Below, in pieces: positions 11,290 through 24,064 of a stretch of 64,000 nucleotides of DNA. The notes under the pieces were generated by a model. That model made no database searches. It was not told the DNA's origin and saw only the letters and a program-made list of their open reading frames with translations. Positions within the stretch are counted from its first letter, which is position 1. Each line of letters opens with the position of its first letter. Source of the stretch: Vesta saturnalis. Taxonomy: Eukaryota > Arthropoda > Insecta > Coleoptera > Lampyridae. Position numbers and translations under genes: made by a program. Location: assembly GCA_036346205.1 (NCBI GenBank), contig JARFJB010001278.1, forward strand, positions 483,001-547,000, read 5' to 3'.

Positions 11290-11935
11290 CTCAGAAGTGG
11301 AATCATTAACAGATATAATTAATGATTTCACAACATCAAAATGTTTTTCAATTTCCCACCATTCTAACATAGACACTTCGGTACGTTTAATGCACTTCTG
11401 CCAATATACCCCATCAAGTAGTTGCAAGGATTCCATCCATATTACTTTTACATGGTCGTCGTTAAATTTGGAATTATGTTTTCCTATATTTTTGTTGTAG
11501 TGTTCTTTTCAGTTTTCCGACACCAGTTCAATTGCATTAAATTGACGGTGATATGGTGGTAACTGTAATAATCTGTCTCCGCACTTGTGAGCTATTTCAT
11601 CTATTTCGTACACCTTTGGTATCGCATTATCTGCAAGTAATTGCAGTAATTCTTTTTTAAACATGTTAGGTTCATAAGCTATGTGTGTTTTAATAGAAAA
11701 TTACATATTTCTTCCTTCTTGATCAATTATTTGGAATTTCTTCCAGAAGTTTGGAATAATAACTAGTATTGTCCACTACAATTAAACATGGTTCTTTTAA
11801 GTTTGCAATTAAATTATTTTCAAACCATTTTGCAAACAACTCCATGATAGTGATAGTCTGCACTTTGTGACTTTGTAGAAAACAAAAGTGAAGCATCGAA
11901 AATAAATCCATCTTCGTGACCTGCATGAACAACTA

Positions 11936-13343
11936 CACTACGTTTCAAATGAAATGCACCACTTAGAAATAATAATCCTATAATTTTGAAATTTTGGCAA
12001 AATAATGTTTTGGTATCATATTGAAAACGATGGAAGTTTCAATGAAAAAGAACAAGTCATTATGTACGTTGCACCACTGTTAACATCAATTATCAACAAT
12101 TTTTATTTATACATTTTAAGAAATCTAGTCGCTTAGTATTAAGTTTGTTGTTGTTTAACTGACACATTTATTCTGAAAAAATGTCCCCAGTAAGACAACG
12201 ACGAAACTTTGTCCACATTTCAGATTTTGACAGGGGTAGAATTATAGGCATGAAAGAAGCAGGTTTGTCATTTCGAGAAATCGGCAGAAGACTTAATCGA
12301 GACCACACCACAGTGGCCCGCATTTGGTCTTCTTGATCTGAAGAAGGCATTCAACGACCTCGTCCCAGTGGAAGACCACCACGCAGCACCAATGATCGTG
12401 AAGAACGACTTTTAGGCGGATGGCCTCAAGAGATCGGTTACAGTCAACAAGGTATGTTGCGGTGAACTGGACAGGAGCTATTGGTCGTCACCTATCAATG
12501 TCAACAATCTACAGGAGAATTAAGTCTTTTGGCTTACATTAATATCGTCCATACCGACGACCCCAGTTAACTCAAGAGCATAAGACTGCTAGATTGGCAT
12601 GGTGGGACTGGAGCCTTCAATGGAATAACATCGTCTTCAGCGACGAATCGCGTTTTTGTTTGTGGCGAAACGATGGTCGTCAGAAGGTGCGGCGGTTTCG
12701 AGGAGAACGTCGAAATTTAGAGTTTGTTGAAAGACGACCCACAGGCTTAACACATGGAGTCATGGTTTGAGGCGCCATACGTGTTGATGGAAGATCTCCT
12801 CTTGTGTTCATTCTAGGCACATTAAGTGCTCAGCGTTACATTGATAATGTTTTGGAGCCAATGGTAGTACCGTTAATGCAGACGTTGCCAAATGGTATTT
12901 TGTAACAAGATAATGCTAGACCACATACCGCACATGTTACATGTTCTGGATCAAGTTCAGCTACCACCATTGCCGTGGCCTGCGCGATCGCCAGATCTTT
13001 CGCCTATTGAGCATGTATGGGACATGATGGGTCGAAGACTAAGGCAACTACCAAGGCCCCCAAACAACTTGGATGAATTATGACACCATCTCCAGGTAAC
13101 CTGGGACGAAATAAATGCCTCACGAGGATATAGACCATTTCATAGAAAGCATGCCTCGGAGAGTGAACGCCTGCATTACTGTGCATGGCTATGCTACACA
13201 CTATTAACATTTTCTTGTTAACTGTTTATTTTGCTTTCTAAATTTCATCATCTTGTACATGTTAATAAAGCATTATTTTACCATTACTTTCAAGATCATA
13301 TCATTATTATTTCTAAATGGTGCATTTCATTTGAAACGTAGTG
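11936..13343 (+). mobile_element. Tc1-type transposon, well delimited, inserted in the IS630-like gene
   Basis: The element is bounded by inverted repeats of about 44 bp beginning CACTACGTTTCAAATGAAAT at the left, with the exact reverse complement of those 20 bases at the right; only one or two mismatches are visible further in. Each side is flanked by the dinucleotide TA, the standard Tc1 target duplication. It interrupts the host IS630-like gene between GKRHVVN and VVVHAGHEDG on the - strand. Because both the ends and the flanks are still clear, it is one of the younger events of the region, although its transposase is already broken. Confidence 0.9.
12181..13206 (+). pseudogene. Tc1-like transposase, degenerate
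   Basis: From the ATG at 12181 the protein opens with RRNFVHISDFDRGRIIGMKE and LSFREIGRRLNRDHTTVARI, the paired-like helix-turn-helix DNA-binding region. A Trp-to-stop change follows near 12335 and then several frameshifts. Catalytic landmarks remain in shifting frames: SDESRF near 12640 (first Asp), DNARPHTA near 12910 (second Asp), and ARSPDLSPIEHVWDMMGRRL near 12990-13050 (third acidic residue of the DDxE triad). The reading ends around HGYATHY at about 13206. The enzyme would have mobilised this element; it cannot be made in full. Confidence 0.88.
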
Positions 13344-14275
13344 TATAAATCTAAAAATACAGCTATTTTATTAGGAATTATAATGTAATAACTAATTTAC
13401 AACATGCCTTTTTCCTTCACCCATTGTCTTCATCTTCACGCTTTCCTTAGATTTATCATGCCAGCTTCTTTTGTGCGATCCTCGACTGAACATCCAAATT
13501 TCATCTAAGAATACAGGATTGTATAATTTGTCTTCTTTATTTTTGTAATATTTTCTTAAGAATTGTACACGATTGGTAGTAATACGTGGTTGTTCAAGTA
13601 AACCTCCCCTACCATCATCTACTTTAGATGAAAAGCCAATGGAATGTAAGAGAGCCAGCGTAACACGTATACCTACAAAAACAGGTATAGTACTAGACAT
13701 GTCTTGCATGTTTGTATTTATATTTTGAATGCATTTCATAATTTTTTCTTTTTACAGCATCCTTCACATAGTCATCAACTTCGGTGGACTTAGATTTCAT
13801 ACGTTTTCTCCGCTTAGCTGGTGACTGTGGAGGTTTATTTACTTTTTTGTCTTCTGTAACACTTTTTTTATAGCACTAACTGTATTTATACTAACCCCAC
13901 ATGCTTTAGACGTGCGCTAAAAGTAGTCCTTCCAAGTATCATTTTACACAATAATGTACTATATACCTGCATAACAGATTCAAATGGAACGAGTCTCCTT
14001 GATTGTCACGCTCCCGTTCAAAATAATTAAGCACGTTCATAACTACGAGCTGCACTTGAGATTGAAGGTGCTTATTACGTAGCATATCTAAAATTCTGTA
14101 AATTTTATATAAATTATGTAAAAATGTTAACAAATCATGTGTAATTTTATTATAGATTTTTACATCGATGAGTCATACCCAACTTTGTTTGAATCAAACT
14201 TTATTATTTATTAATCAACGGACGTATAACATATTAAAGACTAACTAACTAAAAAAGAAGCACTCCCAGCTTACT

Positions 14276-14380
14276 GATTGCGAATAAAATAGTATACAAA
14301 CCTTGCAGGAAGGCTTCATTACACTCAGCTGTAATGAACCTCTTCCTTACGCGGTTTGTAATATACTATTTTGCACAATC
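14276..14380. repeat. 105-bp imperfect palindrome
   Basis: The left arm starts GATTGCGAATAAAATAGTAT and the right arm ends ATACTATTTTGCACAATC. Inner parts also pair: ACAAACC with GGTTTGT, AGGAAG with CTTCCT, TTCATTA with TAATGAA, around a short CACTCAGCTG centre. It could fold into a long hairpin. It may be a tiny MITE or foldback fragment; no TSD or second copy was found in the window. Confidence 0.75.
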
Positions 14381-14689
14381 GAGCATTTTTGTTTATTTAG
14401 AATATTTGTTTCCAAGAACTTAGGATATGTGTATCGGTTGATAGGCCCATCACGTCGGTAAGTAAATACTTACCAACGTCTGAACTAAAGCTATTAAATG
14501 ATATTTGACAAGTCGAACTTGCCGCGACATATAAACGTCATTTTTGAGTTTTCGTTTAGGTATTTAGTAGAAATTAATTTATTTTAATTGAATTTAGTTC
14601 TATCGTGCAAAACAGTGTAAGCATCATGAACGTTAAGGGTTGTACCGGTCTCCGGTAAAACAATGTCGTCGACCGGTAAACGTCCCTTA

Positions 14690-14975
14690 CCGTTATTGAT
14701 ACTTAATCTACTATAACGTGTGTATCTGTCTGTGGCGTCGTAGCTCCCAAACAGAAGAACCGATTTTGATTTAGTTTTTTTTTGTTCGAAAGTTGAGTTG
14801 ATCGAGGGTGTTCTTAGCTATGATTGAATAAAATATGTTCAGCCGTTTGAAGATCATCAGCTCTTTTCTAGTTGATGAAAGGATTTTCTTACTTTTTAGA
14901 GTTTTTTATTTTTTTTTTGTTTAAAAGGTGATTTGACCGAGAATGTTTTTAGTTATGATTCATAAAATTCTAAAC
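14690..14975 (+). repeat. dispersed repeat with CGTAGCTCCCAAACAGAAGA phrase
   Basis: The stretch with GTATCTGTCTGTGGCGTCGT and then AACCGATTTTGATTTAGTTT is a phrase I recognise as recurring in many insect genomes as interspersed repetitive DNA; its parent element is not certain to me. A second, diverged partial copy of the inner part follows at about 14920-14975 (TTTAAAAGGTGATTTGACCG and the AGTTATGATTCA phrase). No protein is encoded. Confidence 0.45.
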
Positions 14976-15227
14976 GTTTCGATAATACAAAATTGTTTCA
15001 ACATCTTAAACAATTTCGAAGGATGTACTTAGCGCCTAATTTTAACAAAAGCGTGCCCCAGGCCCTAAATATTATAGGTCCCCTCCTTCCGATCCGTTCC
15101 GATTACCAGAATGTTAAAATAATAGGAATTTAGGTATAACTACTGGTATACAGTACTCGAGGTACCTACTACCTATTAAAGAAATTTCACCTTAACATAC
15201 ACAATGCACTTTATATAACAATACGAG

Positions 15228-16213
15228 GGACAAGCCATTATTATTGAGAATAAAAGAACCAGTGTAACTTTTTCAAAATTTTATTTTAGTATGCTCAAAG
15301 CAGTTGCCTTCTTTCCTTCCACTGCTTAACTGCTCCAAGTCAAGCAGCTTTAGGAATACTATTAAAATAACAGTAAACAGCGGCATCTATCTCTTCCTCT
15401 GAAAAAAACTTTTTTCCTTGTAAGTTATTTGTTAGCCCAAAAAACAGCCAAAATCGCACATTGCCAAATCCGGTGAATAGGGAGGGTGTTTCATTACATT
15501 AAACTTGTTTGCAGCCAAATAATGCCGAGTTTGCTCTGCAGTGTGGGAAGAACCGTTATCATGATGTAGCATAATTCCCTTCTTTGACACTTTATGAAAC
15601 ATTTCCGGTATTTCTAAAGACCACAGCGTACATTACTTTCTTCATTGCTCGCTGCTTTCTGATTATTGTTAGTGTGGCCTCATCTTCATGGATTCATGCG
15701 CGGCTCTCTTGTCGAGATGGCATACCTAGAAATGGCATGTAAATTTTATCGCCTGTTACAATTTTTGACAAAATTTGGTGTCCACCATTCTTAAGCAATG
15801 TTACAGTTTCGTTGCAAACTGGTACTGGTTCTGCTTTTTGAAAATTTGTAAGATGATGGGGTACTAAACGACTTACTACTTTTTTCAGATGAAGGTAGTC
15901 GTGTATTATTGTTTTCACAAATGAGATTTAATCCCTGTTGAGCCTCTATTACGGCGTAACTAGTTCTGTTATCTGCTTCCATAATTTTCTTCACAATAGC
16001 AATGTTTTCCTCTGTCACAGCGGGAATAGGAGAGCCTGCGCCTTTCTGGTGATCAACTGTAGTTCTTCTACATTCGAATTCCCTGTACCAAAATTAGCAT
16101 AAATTAGCAAATGAAGCGGCAAATGTCAAGTAAAGAGTTGCTTTACTGAGACTACATTTTTTGTTTTCCATGCCCTACCTAATGTTTTCATTCTCAATAA
16201 TAATGGCTTGTCC
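15228..16213 (-). mobile_element. mariner element, about 1 kb, decayed
   Basis: Inverted ends GGACAAGCCATTATTATTGA at the left and the mirror image of the same bases at the right bound a single transposase gene read on the - strand. The length fits a mariner with an internal loss. TA dinucleotides are not immediately adjacent, so the exact terminal bases may be a few further out (ACGAGGGACAAG on the left). It lies within the 3' part of the hAT sequence, since hAT C-terminal coding resumes directly to its right at 16250. Confidence 0.85.
15260..16171 (-). pseudogene. mariner transposase, degenerate
   Basis: The probable start is the ATG at 16171 (MENKKCSLSK). Landmarks in order are GAGSPIPAVTEENIAIVKKI, a linker with HDYLHLKKVVSRLVPHHLT, then LSKIVTGDKIYM, where the usual first catalytic Asp-Glu of mariners (TGDE) reads TGDK. 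Downstream stand FWLFFGLTNNLQGKKF and SEEEIDAAVYCYFNSIPKAA, the C-terminal hallmark. The stretch holding the second catalytic aspartate is shortened or lost near 15530-15620. Numerous stops make this a fossil. Confidence 0.85.
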
Positions 16214-16249
16214 TTGAAACTAGGTAAATAGTATCTATAGTGTATCATA

Positions 16250-18215
16250 ATTGTACATCATATTTTCGTATGTTCTCTATTGCATTTGCACTTTACACAT
16301 TAAGAATGGCCAAAGAAGAGGTATTTTCTTGACACAAAGAGTTCTTAAATATGTCTGGATTCTTTTTAACGCGAAACATGATCTTTCACCAGATACGTTG
16401 TTTATACGAATTGAAAGATATATGCGCAACAGAATCTCAACCTTGCAGAATGTTGATAATATTTTGAGTGTATTATGAACTCTAGCATACTTTTTGGGTT
16501 ATTTGTCACACTGTTACTGTGACAAAGACGTGTAAATTGCTCAATTTCTTCAGGCAATTCGCTCATATTGACATCTTTGGTTAAAACGTTTCAAAATTTT
16601 TCCAACTGCTTTGGAATGTTTTATCCAAAGAATCCACTAAAAAGATGTTAAGTATGTCATTTAAAAAACGCTACGATTCCATTTTTTTTAGTTCTGTAAT
16701 CAGTGTATCACAGAATGGAATAAAAATATTAATCCTTAACTTCTTCTCCAATACCTTCATCTTCATCTGTAATTTTTTTTCTTCCTCGACTCCTTGAAGT
16801 TAAATCTATATAATGTATGTTATTTGGCTGAATTTCTTTGTCTGTTTCAATATCATCGAATTGATCTCTCAATCGTTCAATAAATTGGATTAAACTCAGC
16901 GATCTCTTGAAGCAAATTCGAAGGTGTTCAACTTGTTCAGTAGATCTACGGCTTCAAGTGCTATGGTTTTCATGGCATCGGCTCTATCTGACCACCTAGT
17001 GTCACACATTCTGTTTACTATTGTAGTTTTAGAATTGGACATTACCACATTCCTTTGTAGAACGCACCAGGTATGAGTGGACACGGATAAAAAAATTGTA
17101 CAAAGTTTGTACGTTATCCAAATAGGTTGCCGATTCCAAACAACATTCCGCGGGAGTATTACCACAGATGTACAATGTGTGTACATCTGTGATATTACTA
17201 ACTAAATTTAATAAATGGCTTGAACAATGTACACAATGAGCACTACTTGATATATTTTTTATCTTCGCCTGCAATCCAGTGTACCTTCCAGACACTATAA
17301 TAGAAAAATATTTCATCGAGTGTAATTCTGACACTAAATTTTCTTACGTCTTCTGCAAGAAGAGTTATGAACTCGTTATCAGTTACCGGAGAGACATAAC
17401 TTACATGACCACTTACAGGATTTCCGTATCCTTTCAGGATCGAATTTGCTAAAAATTCTAATGCGCTCAGAAAATTTCCATTGACTTTAGCAAGTATTTC
17501 CGTCGTAGGTCCATAAAAAGATAATCCATTTTCCGCGAGAAAGGGCTCTACAATATTCTTTCTCTGGGTGATATACCCTTTCTATTTCAGTATCGATACG
17601 CCCACTAATCGACGTCTGCTTACTAAGGTACCAATACATCTGATATGTTCTGAGGACGATTCATGGGTTTTCAAACAAGTGTTAATACTTTTTCAGTCCT
17701 TTATCGTTAGGACTAAGAAATTTTTTAGAAAATAATTTGCAAACATAACAATAAACTAGACCGGATTTTGGGCTGTACACTAACTATTCACGATGAGCCT
17801 TTTCTCCATTCACTTTCACTTTGTGAAATGCCGAACTTTGCAATTTTTTGACCTTAGTTCTTTCCATCTGCTTTCGACCAATCTTATCTATGTTTTGTTC
17901 CGGTGGATTACTTGCAAAATGTTCTTCAAAATTATCACTAATTGGCTTTCGTCAATCTGCAATATTAGTACAAAACGAAATAGTCTGATTTGTAATTACA
18001 TCATTTTGAATAGTAATCTTTGAACTTGAGGTGCTTGAAAACGTAATTTCTGTTAATGGTGCATCAGTCTTGGTATAGGTTCTACTCGAAGGGACAGCTA
18101 GATTAGCCTTAGAAGATGTTGAACATTGGCTATTTTCTTCAGAAGAGTGGAAAAATGACAAAATTGATCTTTTTTGTTGTTTTCGTTCGGCTTATTTCAT
18201 TTTCCATCCCTTCCT
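16250..18215 (-). pseudogene. hAT-family transposase (ZMYM-like), decayed
   Basis: On the - strand the order is QQKRSILSFFHSSEEN near 18160, FLAENGLSFYG and ALEFLANSILKGYGNPVSGH near 17420-17540, the catalytic-core phrase SGRYTGLQAKIKNISSSAHC near 17260, DTRWSDRADAMKT near 16990, and a C-terminal piece with NNVSGERSCFALKRIQTYLR near 16330-16400. The last piece is the hAT dimerisation motif. This order matches the zinc-finger MYM-like hAT transposases of animals. Many stops and frameshifts are present. The adjacent mariner at 15228-16213 inserted near its 3' end. Confidence 0.8.
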
Positions 18216-19063
18216 TTTTTCACTTCCGCTTAAATGTTGGTAGCTCATGCTAAAGCAACAGAACAGGTTTTCTAAAATAATTTTTTTGTTGACCTGAATC
18301 TCAGGAATGAAAAAGAGAAGTCATAATATAAATAATAAAATAAGGATCAAATTTATTCAACGCAATGGTGAAACATGAAAAAAGTAGACAAACAGAGTAT
18401 ATTATGATTCATTTATTTATGTCTAAATAAATCGACAAAAAAACCAAACTATTCTTTTCATAAAATGGTTCTATTCGCTCAATTTATATGCTGCTATTAA
18501 TAGGGCTTACTGCAAAAATTCGAGGAAAGCGGCTCACAAATAAGAAAGTTAATTTTCGGACGTCAGACAAACAGACAGAATAAAACAATTTTATGTTAGA
18601 TTAAACATATTCCACACCAAGGATGGCAGAAAAAGTGGAATGTAGGTATAATAAAGTTAGGTAGGTTTTATTTTCATACGAACGATTTAACTTGATTGAT
18701 TATAATTTTACTTATCTACCTACTTATAAAATGCCAAATTTCCAGTTATTTTAATCCTAGAATATACCAGACCGTCGTAAGCGTGTAAACTATTTTGCTC
18801 GTCCCTCCCCACTTTCTTGAAAATGGGTCTGCACGTTTCAGTCAGTACCTTCTTAATCTTTGAGGTAGTACGTACTGTGTTGGTTAAATTTATTGTGAGT
18901 TTTATCGATTTTGAGTTATAAGACTGGTGCTCATGAAAATTACGACAGTCTGGTATTTCAGTAACATTTATTTTCGTAGGTGATTTTGGTAAACGTAATT
19001 TTTTTTCTTTTCTTTTTTCCTTCCATACCTGCAATGCTTATATTTTTTAAGTGCTTAATAAAC
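18216..19063. other. intergenic stretch with possible left flank of the piggyBac remnant
   Basis: No family-matching gene. A 104-codon - strand frame (18720-19034) is lysine-rich and lacks features I know. A short phrase read on the - strand near 18770, GACGGTCTGGTA followed by ATTCTAGGATTAA, has a partial inverted counterpart on the + strand at 20005-20060; this may be a trace of inverted ends around the piggyBac remnant, but the match is weak. Confidence 0.3.
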
Positions 19064-19880
19064 AATGGCATCGACATTAAGATATGAAGATGATGGGGGT
19101 CTCACTGATGCCGAAATTGCCGTAGAAGTTTCAGTAATTATAGACGGTGTAGGCAACGATATGAAATTGACAGATGCTCAGATGAAAGCGATGTTGAAGA
19201 TGGGGTAGAAAATGATCTAATGAACGTGAATGGCAATAATGAAAATAGTTGAGACTCGGAAGATGAACTGTCTGAAGCTATTTAACAGTGATAGGTACCG
19301 TTATAAAAAATAAAAGGCAGATACCTCCGGAAATATTGAATACCAAGAAGCGCAAACCTGGTACATCTATGTTTTGTTTAGATAAAGAGAACACTGGTTT
19401 TCTTTACGCCAAAGAAAAATAAAAGTACTGCTCCCGTCAACCATGCATGAAGGTGCGGTTATAAATCCCTCAACAAATAATACATGCATATATCACTAAA
19501 AGTGGTGTTGATACTTTTGACCAGTTATGTTCCAATATGAACTGCAACAGGAAGACTAGACGCTGACCAATGGCAATGTGTATAACATGTTGAATATAAC
19601 TGCAATTAATGCATATGTGATTTACTGCTTTAATAGTCATAAGAAACATAAGAAGCCAATTGCTCGCAGAAATTTTATGCTTAAATAACCATGGTTAGAA
19701 GTGAAAAAAAAAATGCACCAGTTTGAGGCGGCCAATTTTGCAAAATATTTTAAAACAAAATATAACCAAAAATAGAGCAACTCCTACTCCTAATAAAAAA
19801 AGAAGAATAACAACTTATTGCATTGACTGCAAAAAAACCCATATGAGCTGAACACCTTGGCAATTTCTGTGTACAATGTG
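19064..19880 (+). pseudogene. piggyBac-type transposase, internally deleted
   Basis: The start at 19064 reads MASTLRYEDDGGLTDAEIAV followed by an acidic N-terminal region with stops. Most of the catalytic core is missing. The C-terminal half then follows in shifted frames: TKKRKPGTSMFC near 19340, RQRKIKVLLPSTMHEGAV near 19410, a GVDTFDQL block near 19505 that corresponds to the last catalytic aspartates of piggyBac, then NRKTRR and YNMLNITAINAYVIYCFNSH near 19545-19640, and a Cys-rich end (about 19800-19890). It cannot encode an active enzyme. Confidence 0.75.
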
Positions 19881-20924
19881 CAACAGAATAAATTTTGTCT
19901 ATTTTTGTTCAATTTAATGTTTGTTTACTTACATTGTAACCTTAAACTAATAAAATTTGCGTTTATTAACGAAAAATTGCTTAGTTTTCAGTCATCCTAA
20001 ATTTTATGACGGTCTGGTAATCACGGAAGTTAAAAATAGGTCTGGAATTCTAGGGTTAATGTATTTCACATTTCACGAGTTTTACGTCGTGTTTTTATTT
20101 GTAGCTAATTATGAAAAAACGAAAGATAGGTATAAAGGATTGCTTTCGTGATCGTTTCATCATTCCAGTGATTCATTTCAACTAAACGAATAAACCAATG
20201 ACGATTAACCAACATCGTCATTGGAATAAACGGACAAATCAAGTATAACTTACGTTTTCGCAATTAATTAAGGTCTACAAACTTTAAATACTCACACCTC
20301 ACAATGGCACAACTAGATGAAAATGATTAGGTCAAACCTTAGAATAACATTATACATTCAACACAATTATTAAATGACTGTACTAAATTTACTTGCCAAC
20401 GCCAAATATTTGTAGCGTAATTAAAAAGATATCAATTATAATGTACTTGCTGTACTGTAACAAGCATTGCAATCCCAATATTCCACGTTATCTATTGACG
20501 CCTGGTGGTAAGTATCCGGTATCCATGACGCTGTATATAAATGTTTGGCTAACAAAACAGTTATTCCTTAATTTATTTTGTTAAAAGATATTTATCATAG
20601 TAAATAGCTAATGAAATAATGAAGGTATCATTTTTATTCGCGCTGGTGGCATTCTTTGTTCGGGCCCCTTTGGCATACGGGTCCTAGTCCGTGACCTGAC
20701 GGGCCTAGTAGAAAAACAAGCACTGATAGTATTACTACTGACGAAAATAACTGTAAGTGTTATCGAAACGCTTAGATTTGTACAACTTAAATACAAAAAT
20801 ACACCATTAAAAAATCCCAAAAAGATAAATATTTTGTAAAAATTTTAGGATAATGTTGCAAATTCTTTTATGATAAGTTCATTACGAAAATAGCAACACT
20901 GTAAAAAACAAAAGAATAATCTAT
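19881..20924. other. AT-rich intergenic stretch
   Basis: No protein family, RNA or clear repeat could be recognised. The small frames at 19957-20151, 20393-20584 and 20608-20820 have no features beyond chance. A short GC-richer island (20650-20705, with GGGCCCCTTTGGCATACGGG) stands out from the AT-rich surroundings but is unexplained. Confidence 0.35.
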
Positions 20925-22299
<1,375 letters not shown>

Positions 22300-22300
<1 letters not shown>

Positions 22301-23130
22301 ATAGACAGACAGGCAACAGGCAGGCAGACAGGCAGACATGCAGACAGGCAGACATGCAGACAGGCAGACAGGCGGACAGGCGGACAGGCGGACATGCGGA
22401 CAGGCGGACAGGCGGACAGACGACAGGCGACAGGCGACAGACGACAGACGACAGACGACAGACGACAGACGACAGACGACAGACGACAGACGACAGACGA
22501 CAGACGACAGACGACAGACGACAGACGACAGACGACAGACGACAGACGACAGACGACAGACGACAGACGACAGACGACAGACGACAGACGACAGACGACA
22601 GACGACAGACGACAGACGACAGACGACAGACGACAGACGACAGACGACAGACGACAGACGACAGACGACACGACAGACGACAGACGACAGACGACAGACG
22701 ACAGACGACAGACGACAGACGACAGACGACAGACGACAGACGACAGACGACAGACGACAGACGACAGATGGCAGACGGCAGACAGACAGACAGGCAGACA
22801 GACAGGCAGAGAGACAGGCAGACAGATAGACAGACAGGCAGGCAGACAGACAGGCAGACAGGCAGCAGGCGGGCGGACGGACAGACGGACGGACAGACGG
22901 ACGGACGGACAGACAGACAGACGCACCCGCACACGCGCACGTACACCTCCACACACACACTCACACCCACGCCCACAACCACACCCAGACCCACACTCTC
23001 ACCCACCCTCACACCCACGCCCGCATCTACACCCACACCCTCACCAACACTCACACCCACGCCCGCAAACACAACCACGCTCCCCCCCACACACACACCC
23101 ATACCCACACTCACGCATGCACGTACACAC
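22300..23130. repeat. minisatellite block: CAGG-type units, (CAGACGA)n, GACA/GACG units, CACCC units
   Basis: Four zones follow each other: GGCAGACA units (22310-22425), a nearly perfect 7-bp array CAGACGA (about 22435-22768, interrupted once near 22670), mixed GACAGACAGGCA and GACGGACG units (22770-22925), and irregular CACACCCAC units (22926-23130). The 7-bp period is not a multiple of 3, so every + strand frame translates as the same heptapeptide RRQTTDD. All long frames here are artefacts of the repeat. Confidence 0.96.
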
Positions 23131-23169
23131 ATTTTTGACATTTTTCAAAACCCACTTTTGAACTCATTA

Positions 23170-24054
23170 TGGATATTTCCGGTCTCAATTTAATTTCGAA
23201 TTTGACCGATTGCAATATAATTTCCTTTTAGGTGGGAAAGTTAAAATTGCTATAAACAAACAAACAAGATGCAATTGCACGTTAAATACCAACAAAAGCT
23301 ATTCACAGTAACAATAATATAAGAACGTTGAAACAGAATTACGTGCATTTCCATTACATATTTAATCAATGGTGTGGTTACAATTAAAATGTAAAAATAA
23401 ACAGAACATTCGAGATTTCTTAAATATAAACAACACAATGGTATCATTAAAATTCTATTTGAAGGTAACGCTTACATGACCTCAACATACCAAACCGCAG
23501 GGTTAACTCACGTGCACACAATTGAATTAAAGTGATTTATTCAGTTTTACCATCAAAAAAATTGCCAAAAATGTATTAATTACTAGTTTTTGTGCATTAA
23601 TGTAACCAACTTGCTTCTGTCACACCCTTTGAAGTATTGGGTCGACTCACGACTGTGATAATTTCAAAAGATATCCTCTATTTCCGAGGCGAACAGTTTT
23701 AAGACATACCTTTATAGGAACTTGCTCCAGATTTTGACTCAAACAATTCGCGCAATATGAATGAATCATCTATAGATCTCGGTTTTGGGAAAAGTATATG
23801 TTCAAATTAGTGTTCAATTTTAAGTCAAGTTGAGGACTGTGTTATTTGAAGGTGTATAGCTTAATAGAATTTTGTTTTATCTGTCTTCGTTCGCACTCAT
23901 GGCTACTTAAAACAGTTGGAAATCTAGAAACATTTATAAGCGAGCTGGAACTGGTCTATGGATTTATGTTTAATTTATCTGGCGTAATTTATTGCACATG
24001 AGCTTTAATTTGGTAAATTACTAACTCAATTAAACATACAACATTCGTAATATA
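23170..24054. other. unique-looking AT-rich stretch, nothing recognised
   Basis: No family-matching protein, RNA or internal repeat was seen. Frames are short and without motifs. Confidence 0.35.
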
Positions 24055-24064
24055 CCTACACATT

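Larger units (their letters stand above)
11290..14133 (-). pseudogene. IS630-like DDE transposase (insect type), split by a Tc1 element
   Basis: Read on the - strand, the N-terminal part near 14000-14080 has LQSQVQLVVMNVLNYFERER. Next come SPAKRRKR (about 13800), LLHSIGFSSKVDDGRGGL and VFLDEIWMFSRGSHKRSWHD, then GKRHVVN at about 13392. The reading resumes on the other side of the Tc1 insert at about 11934 with VVVHAGHEDGFIFDAS and CLIVVDNTSYYSKL. The acidic residues in FLDEIW and VVDNTSYY correspond to the first two catalytic positions; the third could not be placed. Stops and frameshifts are frequent. This family belongs to the IS630-Tc1-mariner superfamily. Relatives or derivatives occur in this window at 36494, 39162 and 54847. 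Confidence 0.75.
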
